A stretch of 64,000 nucleotides of DNA from an uncultured Alphaproteobacteria bacterium. GTDB lineage: Bacteria > Pseudomonadota > Alphaproteobacteria > HIMB59. The stretch spans positions 1 to 64,000 of the forward strand of contig CACKEA010000006.1 of assembly GCA_902599045.1 (NCBI GenBank), in the 5' to 3' direction. The notes beneath the pieces are model-generated. The model made no database searches, was not told where the DNA came from, and worked only from the letters and a program-made list of their open reading frames with translations. The position numbers were made by a program, and so were the translations under genes. This document shows, in pieces, positions 52,443-60,029 of the stretch (its first letter is position 1; the number at the start of each line of letters is the position of its first letter).

Positions 52443-52979
52443 ATGAGAATTAACAAAGGTGATAAAATAGAAGATATAGAATTACCTGACTCTTACGGAA
52501 ACATCTTTAAACTTTCTAGTACAAAAGGTAAAAAAGTATTATTAACTTTTTATAGACACGCTTCTTGTGCTGTGTGTAATTTAAGAATTAACGAGTTTGT
52601 AAAAAAATATCAAGAATTTGGAAATAACTTTACAATGGTAGGGATTTTTCATGCACCAGTTGATTTTTTAAAGAAAAATATGGATAGACATAATTTGCCA
52701 TTTACTGTTCTTGCAGATGAAAGTTTCAAATATTTTATAAAGTATGATGTTGAGAGATCTTACGGAAAACTTTTTTCTGCTTTTATTTTTAAAGTTCATA
52801 AATTTTTTTTAGCAGGAATAAAAGGTTATTTACCTGTTCAGTTTAAAGGGTATGTAGATATTGTTCCAGTTGATGTTCTAATTAACGAGAATGGGGTCGT
52901 TGAGGATGTGTATTATGGAAAAAGTGATATTGCTGATCACATGCCTTTCGATAAAATTAAGGCTTTTTCAATAGCCTAA
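52443..52979 (+). CDS. Peroxiredoxin-like AhpC/TSA family protein
   Basis: This 178-aa thioredoxin-fold protein has KGKKVLLTFYRHASCAVCNL, where a C-x2-C replaces the single peroxidatic Cys, then GIFHAPVDFLKKNM and FTVLADES. It is preceded by a good RBS (aaaggagtag) and an AT-rich promoter-like tract. It is probably a cytoplasmic peroxidase or disulfide reductase. It is monocistronic. Confidence 0.82.
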   Translation: MRINKGDKIEDIELPDSYGNIFKLSSTKGKKVLLTFYRHASCAVCNLRINEFVKKYQEFGNNFTMVGIFHAPVDFLKKNMDRHNLPFTVLADESFKYFIKYDVERSYGKLFSAFIFKVHKFFLAGIKGYLPVQFKGYVDIVPVDVLINENGVVEDVYYGKSDIADHMPFDKIKAFSIA

Positions 52980-52990
52980 AATTTTAATAA

Positions 52991-53200
52991 TCAGTTATAA
53001 AAATAGATTGCAAAACCAAGTATAAATATTCCTATCAGAAAATAACTAATTGCAGATTTTTTAAAATATATTTCCGATCTAAAAATAATATTAAAGATTT
53101 TGTATGATGCATAAACTATAAATGCAATAATTAATAAAGTGATTAGCCAAGTCCCTAAAAATTCTAGCGAAAAAAGTTTATCTAAAACACCCTCGTTCAT
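52991..53200 (-). CDS. Small two-helix membrane protein
   Basis: This 69-aa protein has two hydrophobic helices (TWLITLLIIAFIVYASY and ISYFLIGIFILGFAIYF) joined by a short basic loop. It is not recognised. It is convergent with the peroxiredoxin-like gene. Confidence 0.45.
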   Translation of the reverse strand: MNEGVLDKLFSLEFLGTWLITLLIIAFIVYASYKIFNIIFRSEIYFKKSAISYFLIGIFILGFAIYFYN

Positions 53201-53318
53201 TATAAAATAATATATTAATAAATTTTTGAACCAAGACCCTTTGCCGTGACAAAAAAGGATTATTTTAAATAAACAAATAAATTCTATTGATTAATTGTCT
53301 TTAGATTAACAAAGGTAA

Positions 53319-53394
53319 TGGTGGAGCCAAGGGGGATCGAACCCCTGACCTCTACGCTGCCAGCGTAGCGCTCTCCCAGCTGAGCTATGGCCCC
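53319..53394 (-). tRNA. tRNA-Ala (anticodon GGC)
   Basis: The minus strand reads GGGGCCATAGCTCAGC at the 5' end, then a D-loop with GGGAGAGC. The anticodon stem-loop CTACG-CTGGCAG-CGTAG gives anticodon GGC. The T arm is GTTCGATCC and the 3' end is encoded CCA. All arms pair. A 19-nt copy of the 5' end occurs 3.3 kb away at 56696-56714 in the same orientation. Confidence 0.97.
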
Positions 53395-53580
53395 AAGTCG
53401 ATTTAGCGAGAGAACTCTCCGATAATCTGACATTGATTCTAGGAAATTAATGAATCCATAGCAATATTTTTATTATTTTGTAATACCTCTAGCTATGCAA
53501 TTTGCAGGGGGCTATATATACCTTATGTAAATGCAGTCATGCTAAAAACTAAAATTTAGTTTTGAAAGTACTTATAACTT

Positions 53581-54108
53581 TCATTCAGACTTTAATTTTG
53601 CTTGGTCCTCTAAATATTGTGCAAGAAGTCTAGCATGTGCTCCTTTAGCTTCGGTAAATGCATCATCTATAATCTCGCAAAAATGACTATTATAAATATA
53701 ACCAAAAGTTTTTAACTCTAAGCTAGCTCTGTCTATATAAAAATAATTTCTTTCTGTTAAATCAGGTAAATCAAAATTAATATTCAAATCATCAACTGTA
53801 TAATTTCCATCAAATTTATTTAATTCCGGACCTCTATCAGTCATTTTAATACGGAATGCATCTACTATAAAATTTTCTCCCCCATATATTTTTAACCACC
53901 AAGCATGTCTATTAACAAGTGGATAGTCACCTATTTGAACATGGGGTTCTAGTAAACAAAATAAACTTGTGTCTTTCTCTGGATGTGTGTCTCCCCAACT
54001 CAAAGTTGGGATTAATAACAATATGGTTAAGAGGATTTCTTTAAATAGTTGGATTAGCCCCTTACTTAAATTGAGTCGAGTAGGTGGCTTTTTTTTATGC
54101 TCCAACAA
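53581..54108 (-). CDS. Secreted protein of unknown function
   Basis: This 175-aa protein has a hydrophobic signal segment (ILLTILLLIPTLSWG) placed unusually late, after a 26-residue basic leader. The mature part has CLLEPHVQIGDYPLVNRH, aromatic-rich strands and a helical end. The DNA of its signal segment (53997-54034) matches an orphan signal-peptide start at 54622-54659 at 34 of 38 bases, but the ATG present there has been lost here. The true start may therefore have been displaced upstream. No family recognised. Confidence 0.6.
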   Translation of the reverse strand: MLEHKKKPPTRLNLSKGLIQLFKEILLTILLLIPTLSWGDTHPEKDTSLFCLLEPHVQIGDYPLVNRHAWWLKIYGGENFIVDAFRIKMTDRGPELNKFDGNYTVDDLNINFDLPDLTERNYFYIDRASLELKTFGYIYNSHFCEIIDDAFTEAKGAHARLLAQYLEDQAKLKSE

Positions 54109-54118
54109 TTTTATAAAA

Positions 54119-54487
54119 TTATTTTTTCATTGCGTTAAACGCACTTAAAGTGTCATCATAGGCTACAAACTTAAACAACTTATCATCTTTTACCTCCATG
54201 TAATGTCCAAAAATTGTATCCATGCCATCAGCGGTTGCTTTTGTATTTACAAAAACTTTATCACCTTCGCTGATCATCGACTCTACGGTAAGATGAAAAT
54301 TGCTCCAGAGCTCAGGGACTTTCATTAATTGTTTTTGATAACCCTCTTTATTATGAGTTCCTGAAAATGGGTGTTTATCACCTGGGTATATGAAAGTAAA
54401 ATCTTCATGTACCAAATTCATGAAACCCTCCATATCCCCTTTCGCAAAGAGATCATAACCTTGTTGTACTAATTCTTTTGAGTCCAT
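54119..54487 (-). CDS. SnoaL/NTF2-like protein, duplicate A
   Basis: This 122-aa protein has the N-terminal helix LVQQGYDLFAKGDMEGFMNL, then HEDFTFIYPGDKHPFSGTH and VFVNTKATADGMDTIFGHY, a typical SnoaL-like ketosteroid-isomerase fold. It is about 101 of 122 residues identical (my hand alignment) to the gene at 55741-56109, so it is a recent duplicate. It has no signal peptide. Its ligand is unknown. Confidence 0.8.
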   Translation of the reverse strand: MDSKELVQQGYDLFAKGDMEGFMNLVHEDFTFIYPGDKHPFSGTHNKEGYQKQLMKVPELWSNFHLTVESMISEGDKVFVNTKATADGMDTIFGHYMEVKDDKLFKFVAYDDTLSAFNAMKK

Positions 54488-54607
54488 AATTTATCCTTCC
54501 CTATTAGAAGTTTATAACATGTCACACAAAAATTAATTATTACAAATAACTAATAAATAAATTAATAATTTTAATTAATAGATAAGTATAAATACAATCG
54601 AAGACAA

Positions 54608-54667
54608 CTAATTGTTCGCCAAACTCAAACTAGGGATTAATAACAATAGGGCTAAGAGGGTTTTCAT
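54608..54667 (-). pseudogene. Orphan signal-peptide fragment
   Basis: ATG 54667 opens a perfect signal-peptide-like frame (MKTLLALLLLIPSLSLANN) that stops after 19 codons. The DNA is a near copy of the signal region of the gene at 53581-54108. It is a remnant of a secreted-protein gene or of a duplication. The rest of the 54488-54691 gap is AT-rich, and I see nothing else in it. Confidence 0.6.
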
Positions 54668-54691
54668 TTCTCTAAAACATTAGTAGCATCA

Positions 54692-55081
54692 CTAAATAAA
54701 TTTTTCTTTTCTAATGTAACCCACTTTAGTTGTTTTAAAATATTTGAAAGGAACATTTAGATCTTCAATTGCTTTAATTGTTTCATCTGTAATATTACCG
54801 TAAACTTCTATTTCAAATTTATCTGCTATTTCTTGATGTTTTTCTACATATGCTACAACAGGAGGATTATTAATGTGGTGAACCATTGCTTCACTGGTAC
54901 GGTAGACTTCACTCCAGGTAAATTCTAATGGATCTGTTGGATCTTGATCGAAAGTATGGATCAACATATCTGGTTCTGAGGCATTAACAGAGTCATCAGC
55001 TTCTTTAGCTATCTTGAGATACTCTTCAACCTTACCTTCTTTTACACGTATTCTCGCTATTAAAATAAAAGGATTAGACAT
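54692..55081 (-). CDS. Antibiotic-biosynthesis-monooxygenase (ABM) domain protein
   Basis: This 129-aa protein has the ABM pattern FILIARIRVKEGKVEEYLKIAK, SEPDMLIHTFDQDPTDP, FTWSEVYRTSEAMVHHINN and VAYVEKHQEIADKFEIEVYG. Such small dimers act on quinones or as cofactor-free monooxygenases, but many are of unknown function. It is 9 nt downstream of the next small-barrel gene and co-transcribed with it. Confidence 0.75.
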   Translation of the reverse strand: MSNPFILIARIRVKEGKVEEYLKIAKEADDSVNASEPDMLIHTFDQDPTDPLEFTWSEVYRTSEAMVHHINNPPVVAYVEKHQEIADKFEIEVYGNITDETIKAIEDLNVPFKYFKTTKVGYIRKEKFI

Positions 55082-55090
55082 TTTATAATA

Positions 55091-55366
55091 CTAATTTCCA
55101 CCTTCTAACATAATGAATGTTTGAGTTTCAAGATCTACTCCTGCTTCTGTTCTTAATTTTAACATTGAAGGCAAATTAAGCATTTCTTGCATTCGCTCCA
55201 TAGACTCAACCTGAAGAACTGTATAAATTTCATCTTTATTATCTTTGGGATGTCCATAAGCTAATACAGTAACCCCATATTCTTGCCTTAAACTGTCGTT
55301 TTCATCAAACGCTTGTTTCCAATGCTCATAATCTTTAGTTATTTTTGCGTGTGATATGATTTTCAT
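55091..55366 (-). CDS. Small alpha+beta-barrel protein, paralogue of the gene at 57059
   Basis: This 91-aa protein reads KIISHAKITKDYEHWKQAF, TVLAYGHPKDNKDEIYTVLQ and VESMERMQEMLNL, a ferredoxin-like dimeric barrel pattern. It is clearly paralogous to the 89-aa protein on the opposite strand at 57059-57328 (shared WGHPK/YGHPK, VESMEKMQE, AGVD). It is in an operon with the ABM protein. Function unknown. Confidence 0.65.
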   Translation of the reverse strand: MKIISHAKITKDYEHWKQAFDENDSLRQEYGVTVLAYGHPKDNKDEIYTVLQVESMERMQEMLNLPSMLKLRTEAGVDLETQTFIMLEGGN

Positions 55367-55387
55367 TATTAAACTCCTTAAAATTTA

Positions 55388-55705
55388 TTAAACTAAAGTA
55401 TCTGTTTTTGCACCGGCTATAATGGAAGGCCCATCAATAACTTCGTGCTCTTTAGTTGTAAAATTAATAAAGTTTTCATGTGTAGATAAAAACTCAAAAA
55501 TTGCGCCTTTTTTATAATTATCAAGACTTTCTGAGTCTTTAAATATGTATACCCCACCAAATAAATTATCTTTTTCATCGCCTAAAAAATATTTTGATAT
55601 TAGGCCTTCTACACCTCTAAAATCCATTGCATCGATATGGGCTTGTGATTTAAAAGAGTCAACATCCAAGCCACTGAGGTTAAAATTTATTATCAAAATT
55701 TTCAT
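55388..55705 (-). CDS. YdhR-like monooxygenase-fold protein
   Basis: This 105-aa protein has KILIINFNLSGLDVDSF, VEGLISKYFLGDEKDNLFGG and VYIFKDSESLDNYKKGAIF, the pattern of the YdhR group of dimeric alpha+beta barrels. It is 21 nt upstream of the 55091 gene in the same direction. No cofactor motif is visible. Confidence 0.65.
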   Translation of the reverse strand: MKILIINFNLSGLDVDSFKSQAHIDAMDFRGVEGLISKYFLGDEKDNLFGGVYIFKDSESLDNYKKGAIFEFLSTHENFINFTTKEHEVIDGPSIIAGAKTDTLV

Positions 55706-55740
55706 TTTTTTTTATCCTTTCTAATTATTTTTTATAACTT

Positions 55741-56109
55741 CTATTTTTTCATTGCATTAAACATACTTAAGGTGTCATCATAAGCTATAAACTTTGACAT
55801 TTTACCATCTTTAACTTCCATGTAGTGTCCAAAAATTGTATCCATGCCATCAGCGGTAGCTTTTGTGTTCACAAAAACTTTATCACCTTCACTAATCATT
55901 GATTCTACCGTAACTTGAAGATTACTCCAGAGCTCAGGGATTTTCGTTAATGTGCCTTGAAAACTCTCTATGTTATGAGTTCCTGAAAATGGGTGTTTAT
56001 CACCTGGGTATATGAAAGTAAAATCTTCATGCAACATATTCATGAAACCTTCCATATCACCTTTTCCAAAGAGGTCATAAACTTTTTGTACTATTTCTTT
56101 TGAGTCCAT
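55741..56109 (-). CDS. SnoaL/NTF2-like protein, duplicate B
   Basis: This 122-aa protein has the same length and nearly the same sequence as duplicate A at 54119-54487; differences cluster at residues 47-57 and 65-67, which line the usual ligand pocket. It has the same stop region and similar 5' flank. It heads the stretch containing three alpha+beta-barrel genes. Confidence 0.8.
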   Translation of the reverse strand: MDSKEIVQKVYDLFGKGDMEGFMNMLHEDFTFIYPGDKHPFSGTHNIESFQGTLTKIPELWSNLQVTVESMISEGDKVFVNTKATADGMDTIFGHYMEVKDGKMSKFIAYDDTLSMFNAMKK

Positions 56110-56138
56110 AATTTAACCTTTCCTATTCAAATCTATAC

Positions 56139-56609
56139 TCAGTCCGGCATAGTTATATTAATTTTTCCTGCGTATGTACCACCATGTAAGTGAGCACCTG
56201 TAACTTTCCATTCAGAGGTACCCTTAATACCCTCAAATTTACCAGTTCCGGCCTGAATAATATTTTGTCCTCCACCAAGAGCTGGATTGAAACTTCCAGA
56301 CAACATAAAAGTATCACCACTCATATCGGAAATATGACAATTTATGTTTACCCAGATAAGTGATGTGTCTTCGTTTAACATAGCTTTAGAAGTACAGTCA
56401 GATGATGTAAGTGATGGAAAAAATTCTGGTTGATTGGTGTATTGGACCACATGAACATCACGAAAATCTGCTAACACTTTACCAGATGCTAAATTTTTTG
56501 TCACATTTGGCTCTGCTTCAAGCCAACTTCCCTCAAATTCAAAACTATATTCTGCTGAAATAGAATTTGTTGCGTAAAGTAAAAAAATAAAAATAAAGAA
56601 TTTTTTCAT
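56139..56609 (-). CDS. Secreted beta-barrel-like protein of unknown function
   Basis: This 156-aa protein has a signal peptide (FFIFIFLLYATNSISA, cleavage about residue 19) and a strand-rich mature part with two cysteines and the repeat-like end GTGKFEGIKGTSEWKVTGAH. That ending resembles lipocalin or allene-oxide-cyclase-like barrels. RBS aaggaga precedes the ATG. No specific family assigned. Confidence 0.6.
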   Translation of the reverse strand: MKKFFIFIFLLYATNSISAEYSFEFEGSWLEAEPNVTKNLASGKVLADFRDVHVVQYTNQPEFFPSLTSSDCTSKAMLNEDTSLIWVNINCHISDMSGDTFMLSGSFNPALGGGQNIIQAGTGKFEGIKGTSEWKVTGAHLHGGTYAGKINITMPD

Positions 56610-56695
56610 TTTTAATCTCCTTTTTTAAATATTATAAAAAATTTATTAAATTTTGATTAACTTCTTCAATGTTTTTATTGCATGATAACCATGTA

Positions 56696-56714
56696 CCAGC
56701 TGAGCTATGGCCCC
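56696..56714 (-). other. Partial copy of the tRNA-Ala 5' end (19 nt)
   Basis: CCAGCTGAGCTATGGCCCC is identical to bases 1-19 of the tRNA-Ala(GGC) gene at 53319-53394, in the same orientation; the match stops abruptly on both sides. It is the remnant of a duplicated tRNA or a recombination junction bracketing 3.3 kb of small genes. The rest of the 56610-56733 gap shows nothing else. Confidence 0.75.
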
Positions 56715-56733
56715 GCTTTTAAAACGAGTATAG

Positions 56734-56988
56734 TTACATTTTTTCTAATTTATATACAACATCTACGTTATTAAATTTGGCATCAAATTCTTTAGATCTC
56801 GGATCATCAAAAATTGCATAAAATTTCTCTTCATCTGTAACATTTGCAACAACTATAACTTTTCCATCTCTAACAAAGCCCATTTCAAATCCATCCGTAA
56901 ACTTCGCAATATCATCCTTAAATGATTCATATAATTTTAAATAATCTTCCTTCGTCCCATCAAAGGTGGATACAACACATATATTCAT
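56734..56988 (-). CDS. Small alpha+beta-barrel-like protein
   Basis: This 84-aa protein reads NICVVSTFDGTKEDYLKLYES, FEMGFVRDGKVIVVANVTDEE and VVYKLEKM, a strand-helix-strand-strand-helix-strand order typical of ferredoxin-like small barrels. It is divergent from the 57059 gene across a 70-nt region. No family name assigned. Confidence 0.55.
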   Translation of the reverse strand: MNICVVSTFDGTKEDYLKLYESFKDDIAKFTDGFEMGFVRDGKVIVVANVTDEEKFYAIFDDPRSKEFDAKFNNVDVVYKLEKM

Positions 56989-57058
56989 TTTATTTTTCTC
57001 CTTTATTTTATTATAAATTAGTTTTATGAATGTTAAATTAAAACTTAAGGAGGAATAT

Positions 57059-57328
57059 ATGAAAATAATTATAAGTGCAAAAATAACCGAAGGTTATCCA
57101 AAGTGGAGAGACGCTTTTGTTAGTGCAGATGGTTTAAGAGAGAAACATGGTTTGAAAGTTTTAGCTTGGGGTCATCCTAAAGGTGATGAAAATAAGGTTT
57201 ACCAAGTTGTTGAAGTCGAGTCGATGGAGAAAATGCAAGAGGCTATTAAAGATCCAGAAATTGAAAATCTAAGATCAAATGCAGGTGTTGATTTTGAGTC
57301 TCAAGAAGTAATTGTCTTGGAAGAGTAG
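57059..57328 (+). CDS. Small alpha+beta-barrel protein, paralogue of the gene at 55091
   Basis: The RBS aaggagga at 57048-57055 fixes the ATG at 57059, inside the track's longer frame. The 89-aa protein shares VLAWGHPKGDENKVYQVVEV and VESMEKMQEA with its paralogue at 55091-55366. No catalytic motif is visible. Function unknown. Confidence 0.7.
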   Translation: MKIIISAKITEGYPKWRDAFVSADGLREKHGLKVLAWGHPKGDENKVYQVVEVESMEKMQEAIKDPEIENLRSNAGVDFESQEVIVLEE

Positions 57329-57373
57329 AATTGTAAAAAAATTGATCATAATAATTTTTGATTAGCAATTATT

Positions 57374-57562
57374 TTAATAATTTGTAAGCATAAGATATAA
57401 ACCAATAATACAAAATATTATTGTTAAAGATAAAGTTAATTTGAAAACTTTATTAATTAAAGAAAACTCTTTTTTGTTAATATACCTCTTTTTTAATATG
57501 TAAATCGCTGCTGTGAAAATTGAAAGAAACCAAAATGTATTTACAATGAATTCTGCGTTCAA
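57374..57562 (-). CDS. Small two-helix membrane protein
   Basis: This 62-aa protein has two hydrophobic helices (VNTFWFLSIFTAAIYIL and TLSLTIIFCIIGLYLML) joined by a basic loop (KKRYINKKEF). It lies 15 nt after the cupin gene on the same strand. No family recognised. Confidence 0.45.
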   Translation of the reverse strand: MNAEFIVNTFWFLSIFTAAIYILKKRYINKKEFSLINKVFKLTLSLTIIFCIIGLYLMLTNY

Positions 57563-57577
57563 TTTATAATCTTTCTA

Positions 57578-57985
57578 TCATAATTCCTGATTAAATTTTG
57601 TCGGCTTCCAGTTTTTTGGGGCAAGCTCTAAATCCTCAAATTCAAATGCTGGGGCTACTGTACAACCAATTAGACTAAACGATCCAGTTGATTTCATGGC
57701 AAACCAAGTATTCTTTTCAATGGTGAACATATACTTATTTTGAGATCCAATAGCATTTGTCTCAAATTCCTCACCATTTTTTGATGTAAATATGTTCAAG
57801 GGGCTTCCTGTATAAAAGTGTATTGTTTCGTTTTTGGTTATTCGATGCCAATGGGAATGTTCATGTTCCTCTAGCAAAAAATATATGTGACTGACATCCT
57901 TGTTTTTATAGACTTCGACGAAATGCCCTCCTTCTGGGTGGGGTATCATTTTATGATCTTCAATAAGCGATTTTACTAAGTTCAT
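57578..57985 (-). CDS. Cupin-fold protein (DUF985 type)
   Basis: This 135-aa protein has HPEGGHFVEVYKN, IYFLLEEHEHSHWHRI (metal-ligand His cluster), ETIHFYTGSPLNIF and SLIGCTVAPAFEFEDLEL, matching the DUF985/cupin_5 pattern. It is probably a sugar-nucleotide or small-molecule isomerase-like protein; activity unknown. Length is normal for the family. Confidence 0.82.
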   Translation of the reverse strand: MNLVKSLIEDHKMIPHPEGGHFVEVYKNKDVSHIYFLLEEHEHSHWHRITKNETIHFYTGSPLNIFTSKNGEEFETNAIGSQNKYMFTIEKNTWFAMKSTGSFSLIGCTVAPAFEFEDLELAPKNWKPTKFNQEL

Positions 57986-58121
57986 TTATTTAATGGGTAT
58001 ATTCTTAGATTTATTCCATAAAATTAAAAATAGTTATATAAAAACATTGTATTTATTATCTTTTTTTACTTTTTAGGAATGTATTTCATTCTTCATCTAA
58101 AAATGTATTATAACAGTACAA

Positions 58122-58307
58122 ATGGCAATGGAAAATTTACAAACAATATCATGCCCAAAGTGTGACTTATCTGTTTCATCAATTTGTTCTAAATGTAACA
58201 AAGAAGTTGAAGTATCTCAGCTAGCTGATGGATGTGTAGTTCAAATTACTAAATGTGTTGAATGCACTAATACACCAGTTATTAGAGATGTCTGCTTAGA
58301 AAATTAG
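58122..58307 (+). CDS. Small cysteine-rich (zinc-ribbon-like) protein
   Basis: This 61-aa protein has cysteine pairs CPKC, CSKC and CVEC plus two single cysteines, a likely zinc-binding arrangement. It has no signal peptide. It is not recognised. It could be a small regulatory or chaperone-like protein. Confidence 0.5.
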   Translation: MAMENLQTISCPKCDLSVSSICSKCNKEVEVSQLADGCVVQITKCVECTNTPVIRDVCLEN

Positions 58308-58401
58308 TCAGTACTTTATAGGCACCATAAATCCTTAAATTATTCAGGTAAGATCTAAATATTACTTTGAACATAAAAAGTAGTATTGGAGAATTAAATA
58401 T

Positions 58402-58593
58402 ATGAAAATATTGAAAATACTGGATAGCGCAGAATTAATTATTGTTGATTTAGAAGTTAATTTAGGAAAGGAAGTTAGAAATGCTCCCACTTTGTGTGTC
58501 AGATATCAGGGTAAAATCATCCCTTTAAATACAGCGCATGACGGTAGACCCATCTTGATGAGAGAAGAAAATGCCCTTCCAAGTGAAAATTAA
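58402..58593 (+). CDS. Hypothetical protein
   Basis: This 63-aa soluble protein (LKILDSAELIIVDLEV, then PTLCVRYQGKIIPLN) is preceded by an RBS-like ggagaat. It is followed after 6 nt by a 28-aa membrane peptide. No family recognised. Confidence 0.45.
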   Translation: MKILKILDSAELIIVDLEVNLGKEVRNAPTLCVRYQGKIIPLNTAHDGRPILMREENALPSEN

Positions 58594-58599
58594 AATTAT

Positions 58600-58686
58600 A
58601 TGTTCACTGGAACTCTTTGGATAGATTTGACTATATCTCTTATTCTTTTAGCCACATTTTTTATGTGGATAATGAGAGGGGATTAA
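58600..58686 (+). CDS. 28-aa single-helix membrane peptide
   Basis: This is too short for the ORF track. It encodes one hydrophobic helix (LWIDLTISLILLATFFMWIM) and a charged end (RGD). Position between two tightly spaced small genes in the same direction supports it weakly. A chance ORF is possible. Confidence 0.35.
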   Translation: MFTGTLWIDLTISLILLATFFMWIMRGD

Positions 58687-58704
58687 ATAAAATCACTATC
58701 CTAA

Positions 58705-58992
58705 ATGGAGATATTAATCAGCAAAGCTGAAGTTAGAGAAAAACTAAAAAACAACCCTTTACAAGCAGCCCACTTACTTAGACTTAATGGTTACGGGTCT
58801 ATTAAATACATATGTGCCTGCGGTGAAACCCACGACGCAAATGGAAAAGATGTAAGCTGCAAGGGATCTGCAAAGCCATTCAAAGCTCTTCTTAAATGCG
58901 CCAATGACTTTATGACAATGATTAAAATTGAAGGATTTTTTCGAAAAAAAGCTATCTCTGAGTATGGATTTAAAGCAAGTATAATGGATTAA
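58705..58992 (+). CDS. Hypothetical protein with paired cysteines
   Basis: This 95-aa soluble protein has helices at both ends and the centre IKYICACGETHDANGKDVSC, which could bind a metal. It starts 18 nt after the 28-aa peptide and ends 2 nt before the next gene. No family recognised. Confidence 0.5.
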   Translation: MEILISKAEVREKLKNNPLQAAHLLRLNGYGSIKYICACGETHDANGKDVSCKGSAKPFKALLKCANDFMTMIKIEGFFRKKAISEYGFKASIMD

Positions 58993-58994
58993 CT

Positions 58995-59390
58995 ATGAAG
59001 CTAATTTATATTTTAATATTTATTCCTTCACTAGTATTTGGCCAAAATATTAAATTAATATGTGAGGAAAATTCCTTAATTGATTATGTTGATGATAAAT
59101 TTATAAATTTTGAAGAGTCTAACATCAGTGAATTTGAATATACTTTTAATAAAGAATTATCTTTTCTGAAAGAGAGTTATCAAGATTTAAATTATGACTA
59201 CATGGGAGAGGATAAAGTGAGTTATCATTTTAGAATTGAGACTGATTTTTCTTTTAATACACTAATCCTTTATAAAAATATCTATCGCTATGAGAGAAAT
59301 ATTTTTTTCCCGAATAGTACTAGTGTAAAAAAAACTTTTTATGGTAATTGTAATAAATTAGATGATTTATTAGCATTTAATACTTTATAA
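58995..59390 (+). CDS. Secreted hypothetical protein
   Basis: This 131-aa protein has a short signal peptide (KLIYILIFIPSLVFG) and a mature part rich in Asp, Asn and aromatics with two cysteines (ICEEN, GNCNK). A similar design (signal, early cysteine) is seen in the opposite-strand gene at 59411. No family recognised. Confidence 0.5.
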   Translation: MKLIYILIFIPSLVFGQNIKLICEENSLIDYVDDKFINFEESNISEFEYTFNKELSFLKESYQDLNYDYMGEDKVSYHFRIETDFSFNTLILYKNIYRYERNIFFPNSTSVKKTFYGNCNKLDDLLAFNTL

Positions 59391-59410
59391 AATTTTTACG
59401 TCTCAAATTT

Positions 59411-59770
59411 TCATTTACCAGCTGAACATTTGTAGCTCACACCACTTTTTAAATATTGATACAAATATCCAACATTTTTGTCTAATTCAAAAAAAACTGC
59501 ATTATTTATGTCTGAATAGCCTTTGGATCCAATTTTTAAGTCAAAATCATGATCAAAAAGTATTTCAAAATGCATTTCAATTTTTTGTGAGTCCCAAATG
59601 AAAGATTTCAGAATATTATCTTTAATTTCTAATTCAATAACACTGGGAGAGGTATTTTTAATGGGAGACTTTTCAGTAATTTCATTAAATATCTTATTAC
59701 AAATCAGTTCATCAGATTGTGCCTGAACACAAAAAGTAAATGTAAGAATGAATAAAATTATAAATTTCAT
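59411..59770 (-). CDS. Secreted hypothetical protein
   Basis: This 119-aa protein has a signal peptide (FIILFILTFTFCVQAQ) and a mature domain with a cysteine near each end (LICNKIF, SYKCSAG), probably disulfide-linked. It is convergent with the 58995 gene. No family recognised. Confidence 0.5.
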   Translation of the reverse strand: MKFIILFILTFTFCVQAQSDELICNKIFNEITEKSPIKNTSPSVIELEIKDNILKSFIWDSQKIEMHFEILFDHDFDLKIGSKGYSDINNAVFFELDKNVGYLYQYLKSGVSYKCSAGK

Positions 59771-59811
59771 AAGTTTTTTTTATAACAATAATGATACTTT
59801 AAAAATAATAA

Positions 59812-60009
59812 ATGTTAGATAAATTTATCGAAATGCCCATATGGGCACATATTCTCATCAACTTATGGGGTGTACCTCTTTACTTCTTACTTATTTATTT
59901 AATTGATAAAAAAAAAATAAGACTAAACAAAAGGATCAATAATAAACAGACGCTATTTATATACTGTATGATAATTGTGGCATTTGGATATGTTGTTTTT
60001 ATGGATTAA
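59812..60009 (+). CDS. Small two-helix membrane protein
   Basis: This 65-aa protein has helices around HILINLWGVPLYFLLIYLI and TLFIYCMIIVAFGYVVF, with a strongly basic loop between (DKKKIRLNKRINNK). The gene at 60030 follows after 20 nt. Function unknown. Confidence 0.45.
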   Translation: MLDKFIEMPIWAHILINLWGVPLYFLLIYLIDKKKIRLNKRINNKQTLFIYCMIIVAFGYVVFMD

Positions 60010-60029
60010 TCAGTTAAAAATTTAGAATT

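Noticed and set aside
53545-53563. AAAACTAAA-A-TTTAGTTTT as a terminator
   Set aside because: The arms have a 1-nt centre, so no stable hairpin loop can form, and the content is pure A/T-rich.
56696-56714. tRNA remnant as a classical integrase attachment site
   Set aside because: The repeat matches the tRNA 5' end rather than the 3' end, and no integrase gene is in the window, so I report it as a repeat only.
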